In this document: positions 1 to 5,541 of the stretch, one piece after another
How positions within the stretch are numbered: the first letter of the stretch is position 1
Layout of the letters: each line of letters starts with the position of its first letter
Assembly: GCA_034666705.1 (NCBI GenBank)
Contig: JAXDLH010000419.1
Location: forward strand, 1-5,541
Length of the DNA: 5,541 nt
From: JAXDLH01 sp034666705
GTDB taxonomy: Bacteria > Chloroflexota > UBA6077 > SHYK01
Direction: 5' to 3'
The notes under the pieces: generated by a model
Database searches by the model: none
The model's input: the letters and a program-made list of their open reading frames with translations, nothing else
What the model was told of the DNA's origin: nothing
Program-made: the position numbers and the translations under genes

Positions 1-1051
1 CCGGATCGGCGTTGAACGACTGGTGGGTGGCCAGGTTCGGGATCGCTACCACGTCCTGGGTGTCCCAATCCCACCGCACGCCGTCGATCTCGTCGTAGCC
101 GCTGCCCTCGATGATGAAGTGCGCCTCGTCGCCCAGGTGCCGATGCTTGCCCGAACGGCCGCCGGGCGGCAGTTCCATGAGATAGGACTCGAAGAGTTTC
201 ATGCCCACCTGCAGCTCCGGAAGCTCGGGGTGCAGGTACCACAGGGTGCGGCCGTTGCGGGTGTCGTACCACGTGCGCATCTGGGGCCGAACGACCTGGG
301 GCACGTTCTGTCGCCAGTAGCACTCCTCCTGGAACTGCCGGATGTAGTACTCGTAGGGGTCCTTCACCTCGTGGCTCGGCGCCGGCGGCTGATCGAACGT
401 GCGCGCGGCGAGCGCTTGCTTGGTGCTCGAATCGGCGCGGAAGACGAACTCGACGTCGCCGCGCCGGTACCCGACGAGGTCGCCGTTGGCATCGTAGAGC
501 GCCTTCCCGTCCTCCGGCATCTTCCAGCTCTCGTGCGACTCGGCCTGCTCGCCACCCGCGGCGTTCGCCACGGTGGGGCCATGGCCCGCCTGGCAGTAGA
601 CCAGGATCGCCGGTCCCTCGTCGCAGAAGTGCTGGTGCATGCAGTAGGGCGGCACGATCATCAGATCGCCCTCTTCCCAGTCGTGGCGCCGGCCATCGTG
701 GACCTCGTGGCCCTTGCCCTGATGAATGTAGAAGGGCACCTCCGCAATGTGGCGATGCATGCCGTTCTTATGTCCTGTGGGGATGATCTGCATCATGACC
801 CGCAGCGTACCCATGAGCGAGATCCACGGCTTGCGCTCGGCGGTGGGCAGGTCATAGGTGGTGAAGACCTTGTGGTACGCCGCCCGCGACTGCTCCCACG
901 GCACCGAGTCGAACTTCACGACGCGCGGGCGCTCCGCAAGGAGCTTCTGACGCATGGCGGCATCGCGGCCGCGCACCTCATTCCACTCGTAGTCCTGGAC
1001 GCGCTGCTCCTGCTCGGGCATGCGCTCCCGCACGCGCTGTCGTGATTGCAT
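1..1051 (-). CDS. Bicupin protein, ring-cleavage-dioxygenase-like (3' end beyond window)
   Basis: Translating the minus strand from the ATG at 1051-1049 gives 350 uninterrupted codons up to the left edge, so the C-terminus is missing. Two cupin barrels are visible. The first has His99-x-His101 and Glu104, followed by a GDLMIVPP strand and His139. The second has the canonical HxHxxxE set His303, His305 and Glu309, with His343 and Asn347 in the closing motif. Both metal sites therefore look intact. Two-cupin proteins of about this length include gentisate, salicylate and 1-hydroxy-2-naphthoate 1,2-dioxygenases, which cleave aromatic rings with Fe(II). That family placement is inferred from architecture, not from a specific signature. 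There is no signal peptide, so it is probably cytoplasmic. An AAGGAG site (1063-1058) six bases before the ATG supports this start over the in-frame Met11. The gene lies downstream of the Rieske oxygenase on the same strand, 297 bases (including a palindrome cluster) after its stop. A quercetinase-like or non-catalytic cupin remains possible. Confidence 0.9.
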   Translation of the reverse strand, partial: MQSRQRVRERMPEQEQRVQDYEWNEVRGRDAAMRQKLLAERPRVVKFDSVPWEQSRAAYHKVFTTYDLPTAERKPWISLMGTLRVMMQIIPTGHKNGMHRHIAEVPFYIHQGKGHEVHDGRRHDWEEGDLMIVPPYCMHQHFCDEGPAILVYCQAGHGPTVANAAGGEQAESHESWKMPEDGKALYDANGDLVGYRRGDVEFVFRADSSTKQALAARTFDQPPAPSHEVKDPYEYYIRQFQEECYWRQNVPQVVRPQMRTWYDTRNGRTLWYLHPELPELQVGMKLFESYLMELPPGGRSGKHRHLGDEAHFIIEGSGYDEIDGVRWDWDTQDVVAIPNLATHQSFNADP

Positions 1052-1136
1052 CGGTGGCTCCTTCTTTCCGCTAGTGGATCAGGTGCAATGCTCCGCTAAT
1101 AGGTCGGGTGCGCTCGTGGCCACGTTCCGCCCGTAG

Positions 1137-1156
1137 GGGTCAGGCCTGCCTGACCC
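1137..1156. repeat. Short palindrome, unit 1 of an intergenic cluster
   Basis: The arms GGGTCAGGC and GCCTGACCC are perfect 9-bp inverted repeats separated by two bases (CT). The unit has the same layout as the next two palindromes (9-bp arms, GG-rich outer end, AGGC/GCCT inner end, 2-bp centre) but carries TC/GA where they carry CG/CG. It lies between the Rieske and bicupin genes and outside any credible coding frame. Confidence 0.75.
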
Positions 1157-1177
1157 GCGTCCCCCTTCGTTGGAGGG

Positions 1178-1199
1178 CGGGCGAGGCAGGCCTCGCCCG
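1178..1199. repeat. Short palindrome, unit 2 of an intergenic cluster
   Basis: The arms CGGGCGAGGC and GCCTCGCCCG are perfect 10-bp inverted repeats around a 2-bp AG centre. The core arm GGGCGAGGC is identical to that of unit 3. It sits 21 bases after unit 1 and could fold as a stable hairpin in a transcript from either strand. Confidence 0.75.
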
Positions 1200-1246
1200 A
1201 ACCCCTGCCCGGCGTGCATCAAAGTCGCGGATGGTACGCGGGGTCC

Positions 1247-1274
1247 GTACGGGCGAGGCATGCCTCGCCCGTAC
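1247..1274. repeat. 28-bp perfect palindrome, unit 3 of an intergenic cluster
   Basis: The arms read GTAC followed by GGGCGAGGC, then a central AT, then the exact reverse complement, so all 28 bases are self-complementary. The core matches unit 2 and the GTAC ends extend it. A further GTACG lies just to the left at 1234-1238. The form resembles REP-type or MITE-derived extragenic palindromes that occur in many copies in some bacterial genomes. Copy number cannot be seen here. Confidence 0.8.
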
Positions 1275-1280
1275 AGGTCC

Positions 1281-1337
1281 GGCACCGGGCCCCCTGCGGG
1301 CCCCGCGCCGGGCCGATGCGCTGGGGTGTGTGACCCC
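1281..1337 (-). terminator. GC-rich stems just after the Rieske gene, possible terminator
   Basis: Reading the minus strand past the Rieske stop, a small stem (GGGGT 1323-1327 with ACCCC 1333-1337, five-base loop) begins six bases downstream. A larger one follows: 1281-1292 pairs with 1298-1309 in 10 of 12 positions, including GGGCCC/GGGCCC, around a five-base loop. Neither is followed by a T-run on the minus strand, so a classical intrinsic terminator is not shown. They may instead protect the mRNA 3' end or slow transcription before the bicupin gene. On the plus strand the small stem is followed by CACTTTT, but no plus-strand gene reads into it. Confidence 0.3.
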
Positions 1338-1342
1338 CACTT

Positions 1343-2533
1343 TTACCAGCCGCCGCTCGCGGAGCTCTCTGCGGGCGTGAGGGAGCGCTGCTGGGCCTGG
1401 CGCGACCACTCGTCCAGCGTCTCCTGGAGGTGGGTCTGGATGATCGGATGGTTCGGGTCGCGGATCGTCGCCAGCGGGTCCTCGCCGCGCTGCACGCGCT
1501 CGACCTCGCGGAAGAGCATCTGGCGGTACATCACGATTCCTCGGTCAGTGGTCGCGAGCCGCTCGACCGTGCGATTGGCGATCGGGCCCTGCGTCTCCCA
1601 CGCCATGTGGTCCTGCGCCAGCACCATATCCATGCGCATCTTCGCGAACGGGTGGTGCGCGTCGACCGGGCTCTTGAACGGCTCGACGTACGTGACCGGC
1701 GGATTTTCGGCGTCGTAGCCCTCGGGCGGCTGGCCCTGCCGGAAGTGGACGAAGAAGATGTTCGTGTGCTCGTCGTCCATGGGCACCCGGATCTGGGTGG
1801 CGTCGCCCTGGCGGAGGATGTTCGGGAAGATCAACGGGTGCTCGTCGGTAAAGCCGTTCTTGTAGACCCGGTGCTTGATGAGACCGTAGTCCACTTCATA
1901 GAAGTCGAAGCTCTCGACGTCGTCCGTAAAGCCGCGGGTGGTGTTCGGCGGCTTGCGCGAACGGCCGATCGAGTCCTGGTGCAGGATCTGCAGGTGGGCC
2001 GGATCGGCGGAGTTCTCCATCGCTTGCGCCCAATTGGCGTCGAGGCGCGGATAGACCTCGACGGTGCGGTAGCCATCCGTGCGAGCCCACACGTCGTACG
2101 GCGGGATCAAGGGCGCCGGCGCAGGGCCGAGATATGCCCAGTAGAGCCCGACGTGCTTCTGGACCGGATAGGACTGCATCTTGACGGTGAGGTGGAACAT
2201 CGAGCCAGCCGGCTCAGCCGGACACTCGAGGCACGAGCCAGAGGTATCGTAGAGCCAGCCGTGGTAGGCGCAAGCGATGCCCCGCTCCTCGACCCGGCCG
2301 TAGAGCAGCGAGGCCCCACGATGGGCGCAGTGGTCCTGAATCAGCCCGACGTTCCCGCTCTTGTCTTTGAACAGGATGAGGTCTTCCCCGAAGATGCGGA
2401 CGAACTTCGTTGGGTTCTCTTCAGTCAGCTCCTGTGCCACGGCGACGGGCATCCAGTAGCGCCGCAAGAGCTCGCCCATCGGCGTACCCGGCCCCACTCG
2501 GGTGAGCAGCTCGTTCTGTTCCTTGGTCAGCAT
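1343..2533 (-). CDS. Rieske non-heme iron oxygenase, large subunit (phthalate 4,5-dioxygenase-like)
   Basis: The 396-residue protein has both domains of a ring-hydroxylating oxygenase alpha subunit. The N-terminal Rieske [2Fe-2S] site is Cys69-x-His71 and Cys88-x2-His91, in the contexts CAHRG and CAYHGW. The C-terminal catalytic domain has Asp177-x2-His180-x4-His185, giving the two His ligands of the mononuclear iron and the Asp that bridges electron transfer between subunits. Asp308 in QDHMAWETQG is the likely third ligand. The stretch from there through NRTVERLATTDRG is typical of the phthalate dioxygenase/Rieske monooxygenase subgroup, which works without a small subunit and takes electrons from an FMN/[2Fe-2S] reductase. 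No reductase or ferredoxin is in the window. AGGAG (2544-2540) upstream of the ATG confirms the start. The length is usual for the family, which acts in the cytoplasm. The substrate is unknown: phthalate, vanillate-like methoxyarenes and other acids all occur among relatives. Confidence 0.95.
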   Translation of the reverse strand: MLTKEQNELLTRVGPGTPMGELLRRYWMPVAVAQELTEENPTKFVRIFGEDLILFKDKSGNVGLIQDHCAHRGASLLYGRVEERGIACAYHGWLYDTSGSCLECPAEPAGSMFHLTVKMQSYPVQKHVGLYWAYLGPAPAPLIPPYDVWARTDGYRTVEVYPRLDANWAQAMENSADPAHLQILHQDSIGRSRKPPNTTRGFTDDVESFDFYEVDYGLIKHRVYKNGFTDEHPLIFPNILRQGDATQIRVPMDDEHTNIFFVHFRQGQPPEGYDAENPPVTYVEPFKSPVDAHHPFAKMRMDMVLAQDHMAWETQGPIANRTVERLATTDRGIVMYRQMLFREVERVQRGEDPLATIRDPNHPIIQTHLQETLDEWSRQAQQRSLTPAESSASGGW

Positions 2534-2611
2534 GGTCCTCTCCTCTTGTATGGAACCCTTGTCGCGGATTCCCGGGTGCCGTGCACCGGACCAACCGAGG
2601 GTCTATGGCCG

Positions 2612-2641
2612 ACGATACCTGGGCTCTCGCGGACTCGTCAA
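2612..2641 (-). promoter_or_regulatory. Candidate sigma-70-type promoter for the Rieske gene
   Basis: On the minus strand TTGACG (2641-2636, five of six consensus bases) is followed after 18 bases by TATCGT (2617-2612, four of six). This would start transcription near 2605 and give a leader of about 70 bases before the Rieske ATG. It lies in the only divergent gap of the window, where a promoter is expected. For the plus strand I see only a -10-like TATGAT at 2656-2661 without a convincing -35. This is a by-eye match only. Confidence 0.4.
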
Positions 2642-2680
2642 GCATTCGGGCAAGATATGATGGCGCTGCCCGCACGCTGC

Positions 2681-2685
2681 GGAGG
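2681..2685 (+). promoter_or_regulatory. Ribosome binding site that fixes a GTG start
   Basis: GGAGG stands seven bases before the GTG at 2693. The tandem ATGATG at 2657-2662 in the same frame has no comparable site upstream (only GGGCAAG), and the reading frame open further upstream is merely antisense to the Rieske gene. Confidence 0.75.
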
Positions 2686-2692
2686 GAATGCC

Positions 2693-3790
2693 GTGTCGCA
2701 CGACATCGCACATGATTGGAAGCTCCGCATTCGCGACGACGAGGCCGTCCGGGTGGACAGCACGCGGCTGCTCGGCTTTATTGCACGCTGTTACGCGACC
2801 CTCGGGCTGGAGCCGCAGGCGGCACGCGACGCCGCCGACGTGCTGGTGCAGGCGGACCTCCTCGGCAAGGATACCCACGGCGTCGCGCTCTTCCCCGGCT
2901 ACGTCGGCAACGTGCGCAGCGGCGCGTGGAATATGCGACCACGCATCGCGGTCGTGAAGGAGACCCTCAACACTGCGCTGGTCGACGGCGACAGCGGCCC
3001 CGGCGCGACGGTCGGCCGCTACGCGATGGAGATCGCGATCGCCAAGGCGCGGACCGGCGCGGTTGGCGTCGTCACGGTGCGCAACAGCCGCCATTTCGGC
3101 GCGGCCGGTATCTACGCGCAGCGGGCACTGGCGCATAACCAGATCGGCATCGCCATGACGAACGCGAGCGCGCAGGTCGCGCCGACGTTTGGCAGCGAGC
3201 CACGCTTCGGCACGAACCCGATCGCCGTGGCCGCGCCGGCCGGTCGCTACCGCTACTGGGCGCTCGATATGGCCACCAGCACCGTGCCGCACAACCGAGT
3301 CACGCTGGCAGCGCGCCTGGGACGGGCCATGCCGCCCGGCTGGGTGACCGACCGCCAGGGAGCGCCGGTCACAGACCCGGCGACTGCCCGCGAGGGCCGC
3401 TTGCTCTTGCCCCTTGGCAGCAGCCCCGCGGCGAGCAGCCACAAGGGGTACGGCCTCGCGGTGTGGGTGGACATCATGTGCGGCGTGCTCTCGGGGCACG
3501 GCTTCGGCATGCACCTGCCAGACGGCAAGGTTGGCCACTTTTTCGCCGCGATCGACGTGACCGCGTTCATCCCGCTCGCGCAATTCCGGGCAATGATGGA
3601 CCAGATGCTCGACGATCTGCGGGCGACGCCGACCCTGGCGGGCGAGGAGCGCGTCCTCTATGCCGGCGAGGAGGAGCAAGCGATCGAGGCCGACCGCCGC
3701 GCCAACGGCGTGCCGCTCCACCCCGCCACCATCGCGGAGCTGCGCCGGATCGGCGATGAGATCGACGTGCCGTGGACCCTCAGCTCATAG
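2693..3790 (+). CDS. Ldh2-family NAD(P)-dependent 2-hydroxyacid dehydrogenase (malate/L-lactate/sulfolactate type)
   Basis: The 365-residue protein matches the malate/L-lactate dehydrogenase (Ldh2/YlbC) family, which interconverts 2-hydroxy and 2-oxo acids (or related imines) with NAD(P)H and has a fold unrelated to the classical Rossmann LDH/MDH. Visible signatures are GKDTHGV with the likely catalytic His62, NSRHFGAAG (131-139), RFGTNPIA (171-178), LDMATS (191-196), PPGWVTD (214-220), LLLPLG (237-242) and HKGYGLA (250-256) followed by the GVLSG segment. Length fits the family (about 330-370). Family members include malate, L-lactate, (R)-sulfolactate and ureidoglycolate dehydrogenases and piperideine-2-carboxylate reductase, and the motifs do not separate these. 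After MATS many relatives carry a Gly-Lys pair, whereas here the corresponding segment is HNRV (200-203). The GTG start is chosen for its GGAGG site; ATG at 2657 would add 12 residues. The gene is divergent from the Rieske oxygenase and convergent with the PLP enzyme. Confidence 0.93.
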   Translation: MSHDIAHDWKLRIRDDEAVRVDSTRLLGFIARCYATLGLEPQAARDAADVLVQADLLGKDTHGVALFPGYVGNVRSGAWNMRPRIAVVKETLNTALVDGDSGPGATVGRYAMEIAIAKARTGAVGVVTVRNSRHFGAAGIYAQRALAHNQIGIAMTNASAQVAPTFGSEPRFGTNPIAVAAPAGRYRYWALDMATSTVPHNRVTLAARLGRAMPPGWVTDRQGAPVTDPATAREGRLLLPLGSSPAASSHKGYGLAVWVDIMCGVLSGHGFGMHLPDGKVGHFFAAIDVTAFIPLAQFRAMMDQMLDDLRATPTLAGEERVLYAGEEEQAIEADRRANGVPLHPATIAELRRIGDEIDVPWTLSS

Positions 3791-3815
3791 GAGTGGGGAG
3801 AACCGGGCGGCAGGC

Positions 3816-4997
3816 TCAGGCCTGGGGCGGGCCCTCATTTATGAGCGCACCCACGGCGTCGAGGGCGCGGTCGATCTCAGCCTCGGTGTTGAATACGTGG
3901 GTGCTGAAGCGGATTGCGGCTGGCGCGGCGACGGCACGGGCGGCGATGCGCCAGCGGTCCCACAGCGTCTCGACGACCAGGGGCGGCGGCCAGCCGTCCA
4001 GCGCGACTGAGACGAGGCCACAGGTGACACTGCCCTCGCGTGGCCCGGTGAGCGTGCAGCCAGATATCGCGGCGAGACCGGACCGCAGCCGCGAGGCGAG
4101 TGCGCCAGCTCGCGCCTCGACCACCTCCATGCCGATCTCCCCCATGAGGCGCACCGCCTCGCCGAAACCGGCGATCAATGCTGGACTTTGTGAGGCAACG
4201 CGGAACCGCTGCAACAGCGGCATCGGGATGCCCCCTTCGCCCGTGAACGGATGGCTATCGGCCATCTCATGCGTGTTGAAGAGCGGGTTGATCGTGCGCG
4301 TGTGCTCGCGGGCGATAAAGCAGGCGCCGGTGCCCTGAGGACCAAGCAGCCACTTCTGGCCGGAGATCGCGTAAAAGTCAGCGCCAAGGGCGCGCACGTC
4401 GAGGTCGATCTGGCCGCCCGTCTGCGCACCATCGATCAGCAGCAGCGCGCCCGCCCGGTGCGCCGCCTCGGCGATCGCGGTGATTGGCATGCGCAAACCG
4501 CACGAGTATTGAACGTGGCTGAGCGCCACGAGCTTCGTCTTCGACCCAATCGCCTCGCCGATCCGCTCTAGCTGCTGGTCCTCGCTAGCGTCTGGCGGGA
4601 CCTCCACGACCTTCGGCACCACGCCGAAGCGCTCCGCGAGGATCGGCAGTGGCGCGGCAAGCGCTACATGCTCGAGGCTGCAGGTGACGAGCTCGTCCCC
4701 CGGCTGCCATGGGTAACCGTACAGGACGACGTTGAGCCCCTCGGTGGTGCCGTGGGTGAGCGCGATCTCCTCGGCATCCGCGTGGAGGAACGCGGCGACG
4801 GCGTCGCGGGCGCTCTCGTTCGTCTCCCACGCCAGACGTTGCATCTCGAGGCTTGCCGGTCCCGCCGCGGCCTCACGCTCCAGCATGTCGCGGATGCGCT
4901 CGAGTACCGGGCGCGGTGACGGCCCCGCCCAACCGGTATTCAAGTAGGTCACCTCGCGGGTTGCCGCAATCGAGTCCCGCAACTGGGCCACATCCAT
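3816..4997 (-). CDS. Class-V aminotransferase-fold PLP-dependent enzyme (isopenicillin N epimerase/desulfurase superfamily)
   Basis: The 393-residue protein is a fold-type I PLP enzyme of the class-V group. It has an N-terminal YLNTGWAGPSP, a cofactor phosphate-binding HGTTEGLN (Thr84-Thr85-Glu86), Glu109-His110 stacking on the pyridine ring, Ser160-His161, Asp189 and Gln192 in IDGAQ contacting the ring N and O3', and the Schiff-base Lys215 in SGQKWLLGPQGTG. Near the C-terminus, RFSTHVFNTEAEIDRAL is the usual closing motif. The segment where cysteine desulfurases carry their catalytic Cys reads RIAARAVAAP, with no Cys, so sulfur transfer is unlikely. Transamination, lyase or epimerase chemistry is more plausible; the substrate is unknown. 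ATG at 4997 is preferred because GGGAG lies eight bases upstream; an in-frame TTG at 5024 has no usable site and would add nine residues. The start is 57 bases after the TPP-enzyme stop on the same strand, consistent with one operon, and the 3' end faces the dehydrogenase 25 bp away. Confidence 0.92.
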   Translation of the reverse strand: MDVAQLRDSIAATREVTYLNTGWAGPSPRPVLERIRDMLEREAAAGPASLEMQRLAWETNESARDAVAAFLHADAEEIALTHGTTEGLNVVLYGYPWQPGDELVTCSLEHVALAAPLPILAERFGVVPKVVEVPPDASEDQQLERIGEAIGSKTKLVALSHVQYSCGLRMPITAIAEAAHRAGALLLIDGAQTGGQIDLDVRALGADFYAISGQKWLLGPQGTGACFIAREHTRTINPLFNTHEMADSHPFTGEGGIPMPLLQRFRVASQSPALIAGFGEAVRLMGEIGMEVVEARAGALASRLRSGLAAISGCTLTGPREGSVTCGLVSVALDGWPPPLVVETLWDRWRIAARAVAAPAAIRFSTHVFNTEAEIDRALDAVGALINEGPPQA

Positions 4998-5005
4998 CGG
5001 CTCTA

Positions 5006-5010
5006 CTCCC
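5006..5010 (-). promoter_or_regulatory. Ribosome binding site that fixes the PLP-enzyme start
   Basis: On the minus strand GGGAG is followed eight bases later by the ATG at 4997-4995. This favours that ATG over the longer in-frame TTG at 5024-5022, in front of which the only purine-rich run (GGCGGA) directly abuts the codon. Confidence 0.65.
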
Positions 5011-5054
5011 ACGGCCTGGGGCAATCCGCCGGACGGCAGCGAAGCGCACGCCCC

Positions 5055-5541
5055 TCAGTGCCCTCCGGTCGGCGATGGTGCCCAGGCTCGCTTCGCCATA
5101 GCGGTCACGTCGCTGATGACCTCGACCACCGCGGGCCGATTCGAAGCGAGCGCCTTTTCGAGCGCCCCGCGGATCTCGCCCGGCTGCTCGACGCGAATGC
5201 CGACACAGCCGAGGTCCTCGGCCACCTTCGCCAGGTTCGCCTCGCGGCGGAAAAGCCACATCTCGTCGGACCGGCCGCGCTGCTCGCCGCCGTAGGCCGC
5301 GTCCATCAAGCTCTTCTCCTGGTTCAGCGCGTAGTTGTTGTTCACCACCATCACGGCGTTGAGGCCGAAGCGGGCCGCGGTCTCCAACTCGGCGAGGTGG
5401 TAGTAGAAGCCGCCATCGCCGCAGAAGCCGACCACCGGCGTGTCGGGCAGCGCCGCCTTTACCCCGAGCGTGGCGGGGAACGCCCAGCCGAGCGAGCCGG
5501 CGCAGCGGATGTAGCGCTGACCTGGTCGGGTGAGGCGGAGC
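5055..5541 (-). CDS. TPP-dependent enzyme, C-terminal TPP-binding domain (acetolactate synthase/decarboxylase family, 5' end beyond window)
   Basis: The frame is open from the right edge to a TGA at 5057-5055, giving 161 complete codons of a C-terminal domain. Numbering from the first visible residue, CAGSLGWAFPATLG (13-26) is the typical lead-in and GDGGFYYHLAELETA (41-55) begins the TPP/Mg2+ motif. That motif closes with the Asn run 67-69 in VVNNNYALNQ, so Asp42 and one of these Asn should bind Mg2+. The pattern is that of acetolactate synthase, benzoylformate decarboxylase and related carboligases, which act on 2-oxo acids. The catalytic Glu and the N-terminal domains of a typical 550-residue enzyme would lie outside the window, so substrate and exact reaction cannot be read. 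A two-subunit decarboxylase, with this as the beta subunit, cannot be excluded. An apparent GTG start inside the domain at 5435 would split the TPP motif region from its lead-in and is not a real start. It is probably co-transcribed with the PLP enzyme 57 bases downstream. Confidence 0.9.
   Translation of the reverse strand, partial: LRLTRPGQRYIRCAGSLGWAFPATLGVKAALPDTPVVGFCGDGGFYYHLAELETAARFGLNAVMVVNNNYALNQEKSLMDAAYGGEQRGRSDEMWLFRREANLAKVAEDLGCVGIRVEQPGEIRGALEKALASNRPAVVEVISDVTAMAKRAWAPSPTGGH

Noticed and set aside
23..1045. Long plus-strand open frame of 340 codons
   Set aside because: It is antisense to the bicupin, whose minus-strand frame carries both cupin motif sets and a proper ribosome binding site. 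The plus-strand translation is a low-complexity Val/Leu/Arg/His product typical of GC-rich shadows.
1094..1130. TATTAG on the minus strand as a -10 for the bicupin gene
   Set aside because: Only four of six bases match and no acceptable -35 lies at 16-18 bases.
1137..1309. CRISPR-like array or transposon end
   Set aside because: Unit spacing is irregular (centres 42 and 72 bases apart), there are no uniform spacers, and no transposase, target-site duplication or cas gene is seen.
1079..1718. Several short open frames on both strands in and beside the palindrome region
   Set aside because: They run through palindromes and mirror each other's Pro/Arg/Gly-rich composition. None has a ribosome binding site or recognisable motif.
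1430..2692. Upstream part of a 786-codon plus-strand open frame, suggesting a fusion protein
   Set aside because: This part is antisense to the Rieske gene and has no recognisable domain. The dehydrogenase begins at 2693.
2603..3721. Minus-strand open frame of 372 codons
   Set aside because: It is antisense to the well-supported Ldh2 dehydrogenase and rich in Arg/Ala/His without motifs.
3811..3824. CAGGC-TCAG-GCCTG stem as a shared terminator between the convergent genes
   Set aside because: The stem is only five base pairs, it overlaps the PLP-enzyme stop codon and no T-run follows on either strand.
2693..5541. Sulfolactate/sulfopyruvate pathway (Ldh2-type dehydrogenase, aminotransferase and TPP decarboxylase)
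   Set aside because: The three enzyme classes would fit, but the TPP fragment looks like the general acetolactate-synthase type, no sulfonate-specific residues or sulfite-handling genes are visible, and the neighbouring Rieske/bicupin genes are not part of that route.

Overview
The window is GC-rich throughout, with strong G/C preference at third codon positions, tightly packed genes, one GTG start and clear AGGAG/GGAGG-type ribosome binding sites. This is bacterial chromosomal DNA, probably from an uncultured soil or sediment lineage. The enzyme set (bicupin, Rieske oxygenase, Ldh2-type dehydrogenase) and the GGGCGAGGC/GCCTCGCCC intergenic palindromes remind me of Chloroflexota or Methylomirabilota/Rokubacteria-like genomes. 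That taxonomic guess is weak because there is no marker gene.

From left to right the layout is: (1) a bicupin protein on the minus strand, its C-terminal end cut by the left edge (1-1051); (2) a 291-bp gap holding three related short palindromes and further GC-rich stems (1052-1342); (3) a phthalate-dioxygenase-type Rieske oxygenase large subunit on the minus strand (1343-2533); (4) a divergent promoter region of about 160 bp (2534-2692); (5) a plus-strand Ldh2-family (malate/L-lactate/sulfolactate type) NAD(P)-dependent 2-hydroxyacid dehydrogenase (2693-3790); (6) a class-V PLP-dependent enzyme on the minus strand, convergent with the dehydrogenase and only 25 bp from it (3816-4997); (7) the C-terminal TPP-binding domain of an acetolactate-synthase/decarboxylase-type enzyme on the minus strand, running off the right edge (5055-5541).

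The minus-strand genes form two pairs: TPP enzyme then PLP enzyme, and Rieske oxygenase then bicupin. The divergently transcribed dehydrogenase lies between them. All five products are metabolic enzymes acting on small organic acids or aromatics. A reasonable inference is an accessory catabolic locus in which the Rieske enzyme hydroxylates an aromatic or related acid, the bicupin carries out ring cleavage or another metal-dependent oxidation, and the 2-hydroxy/2-oxo-acid enzymes process the products. No substrate can be assigned from sequence alone, and the window contains no Rieske reductase, ferredoxin, transporter or regulator. I see no defence system, transposase, CRISPR array, tRNA or rRNA. 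The least routine feature is the palindrome cluster, whose arms differ between copies in a base-pair-preserving way.
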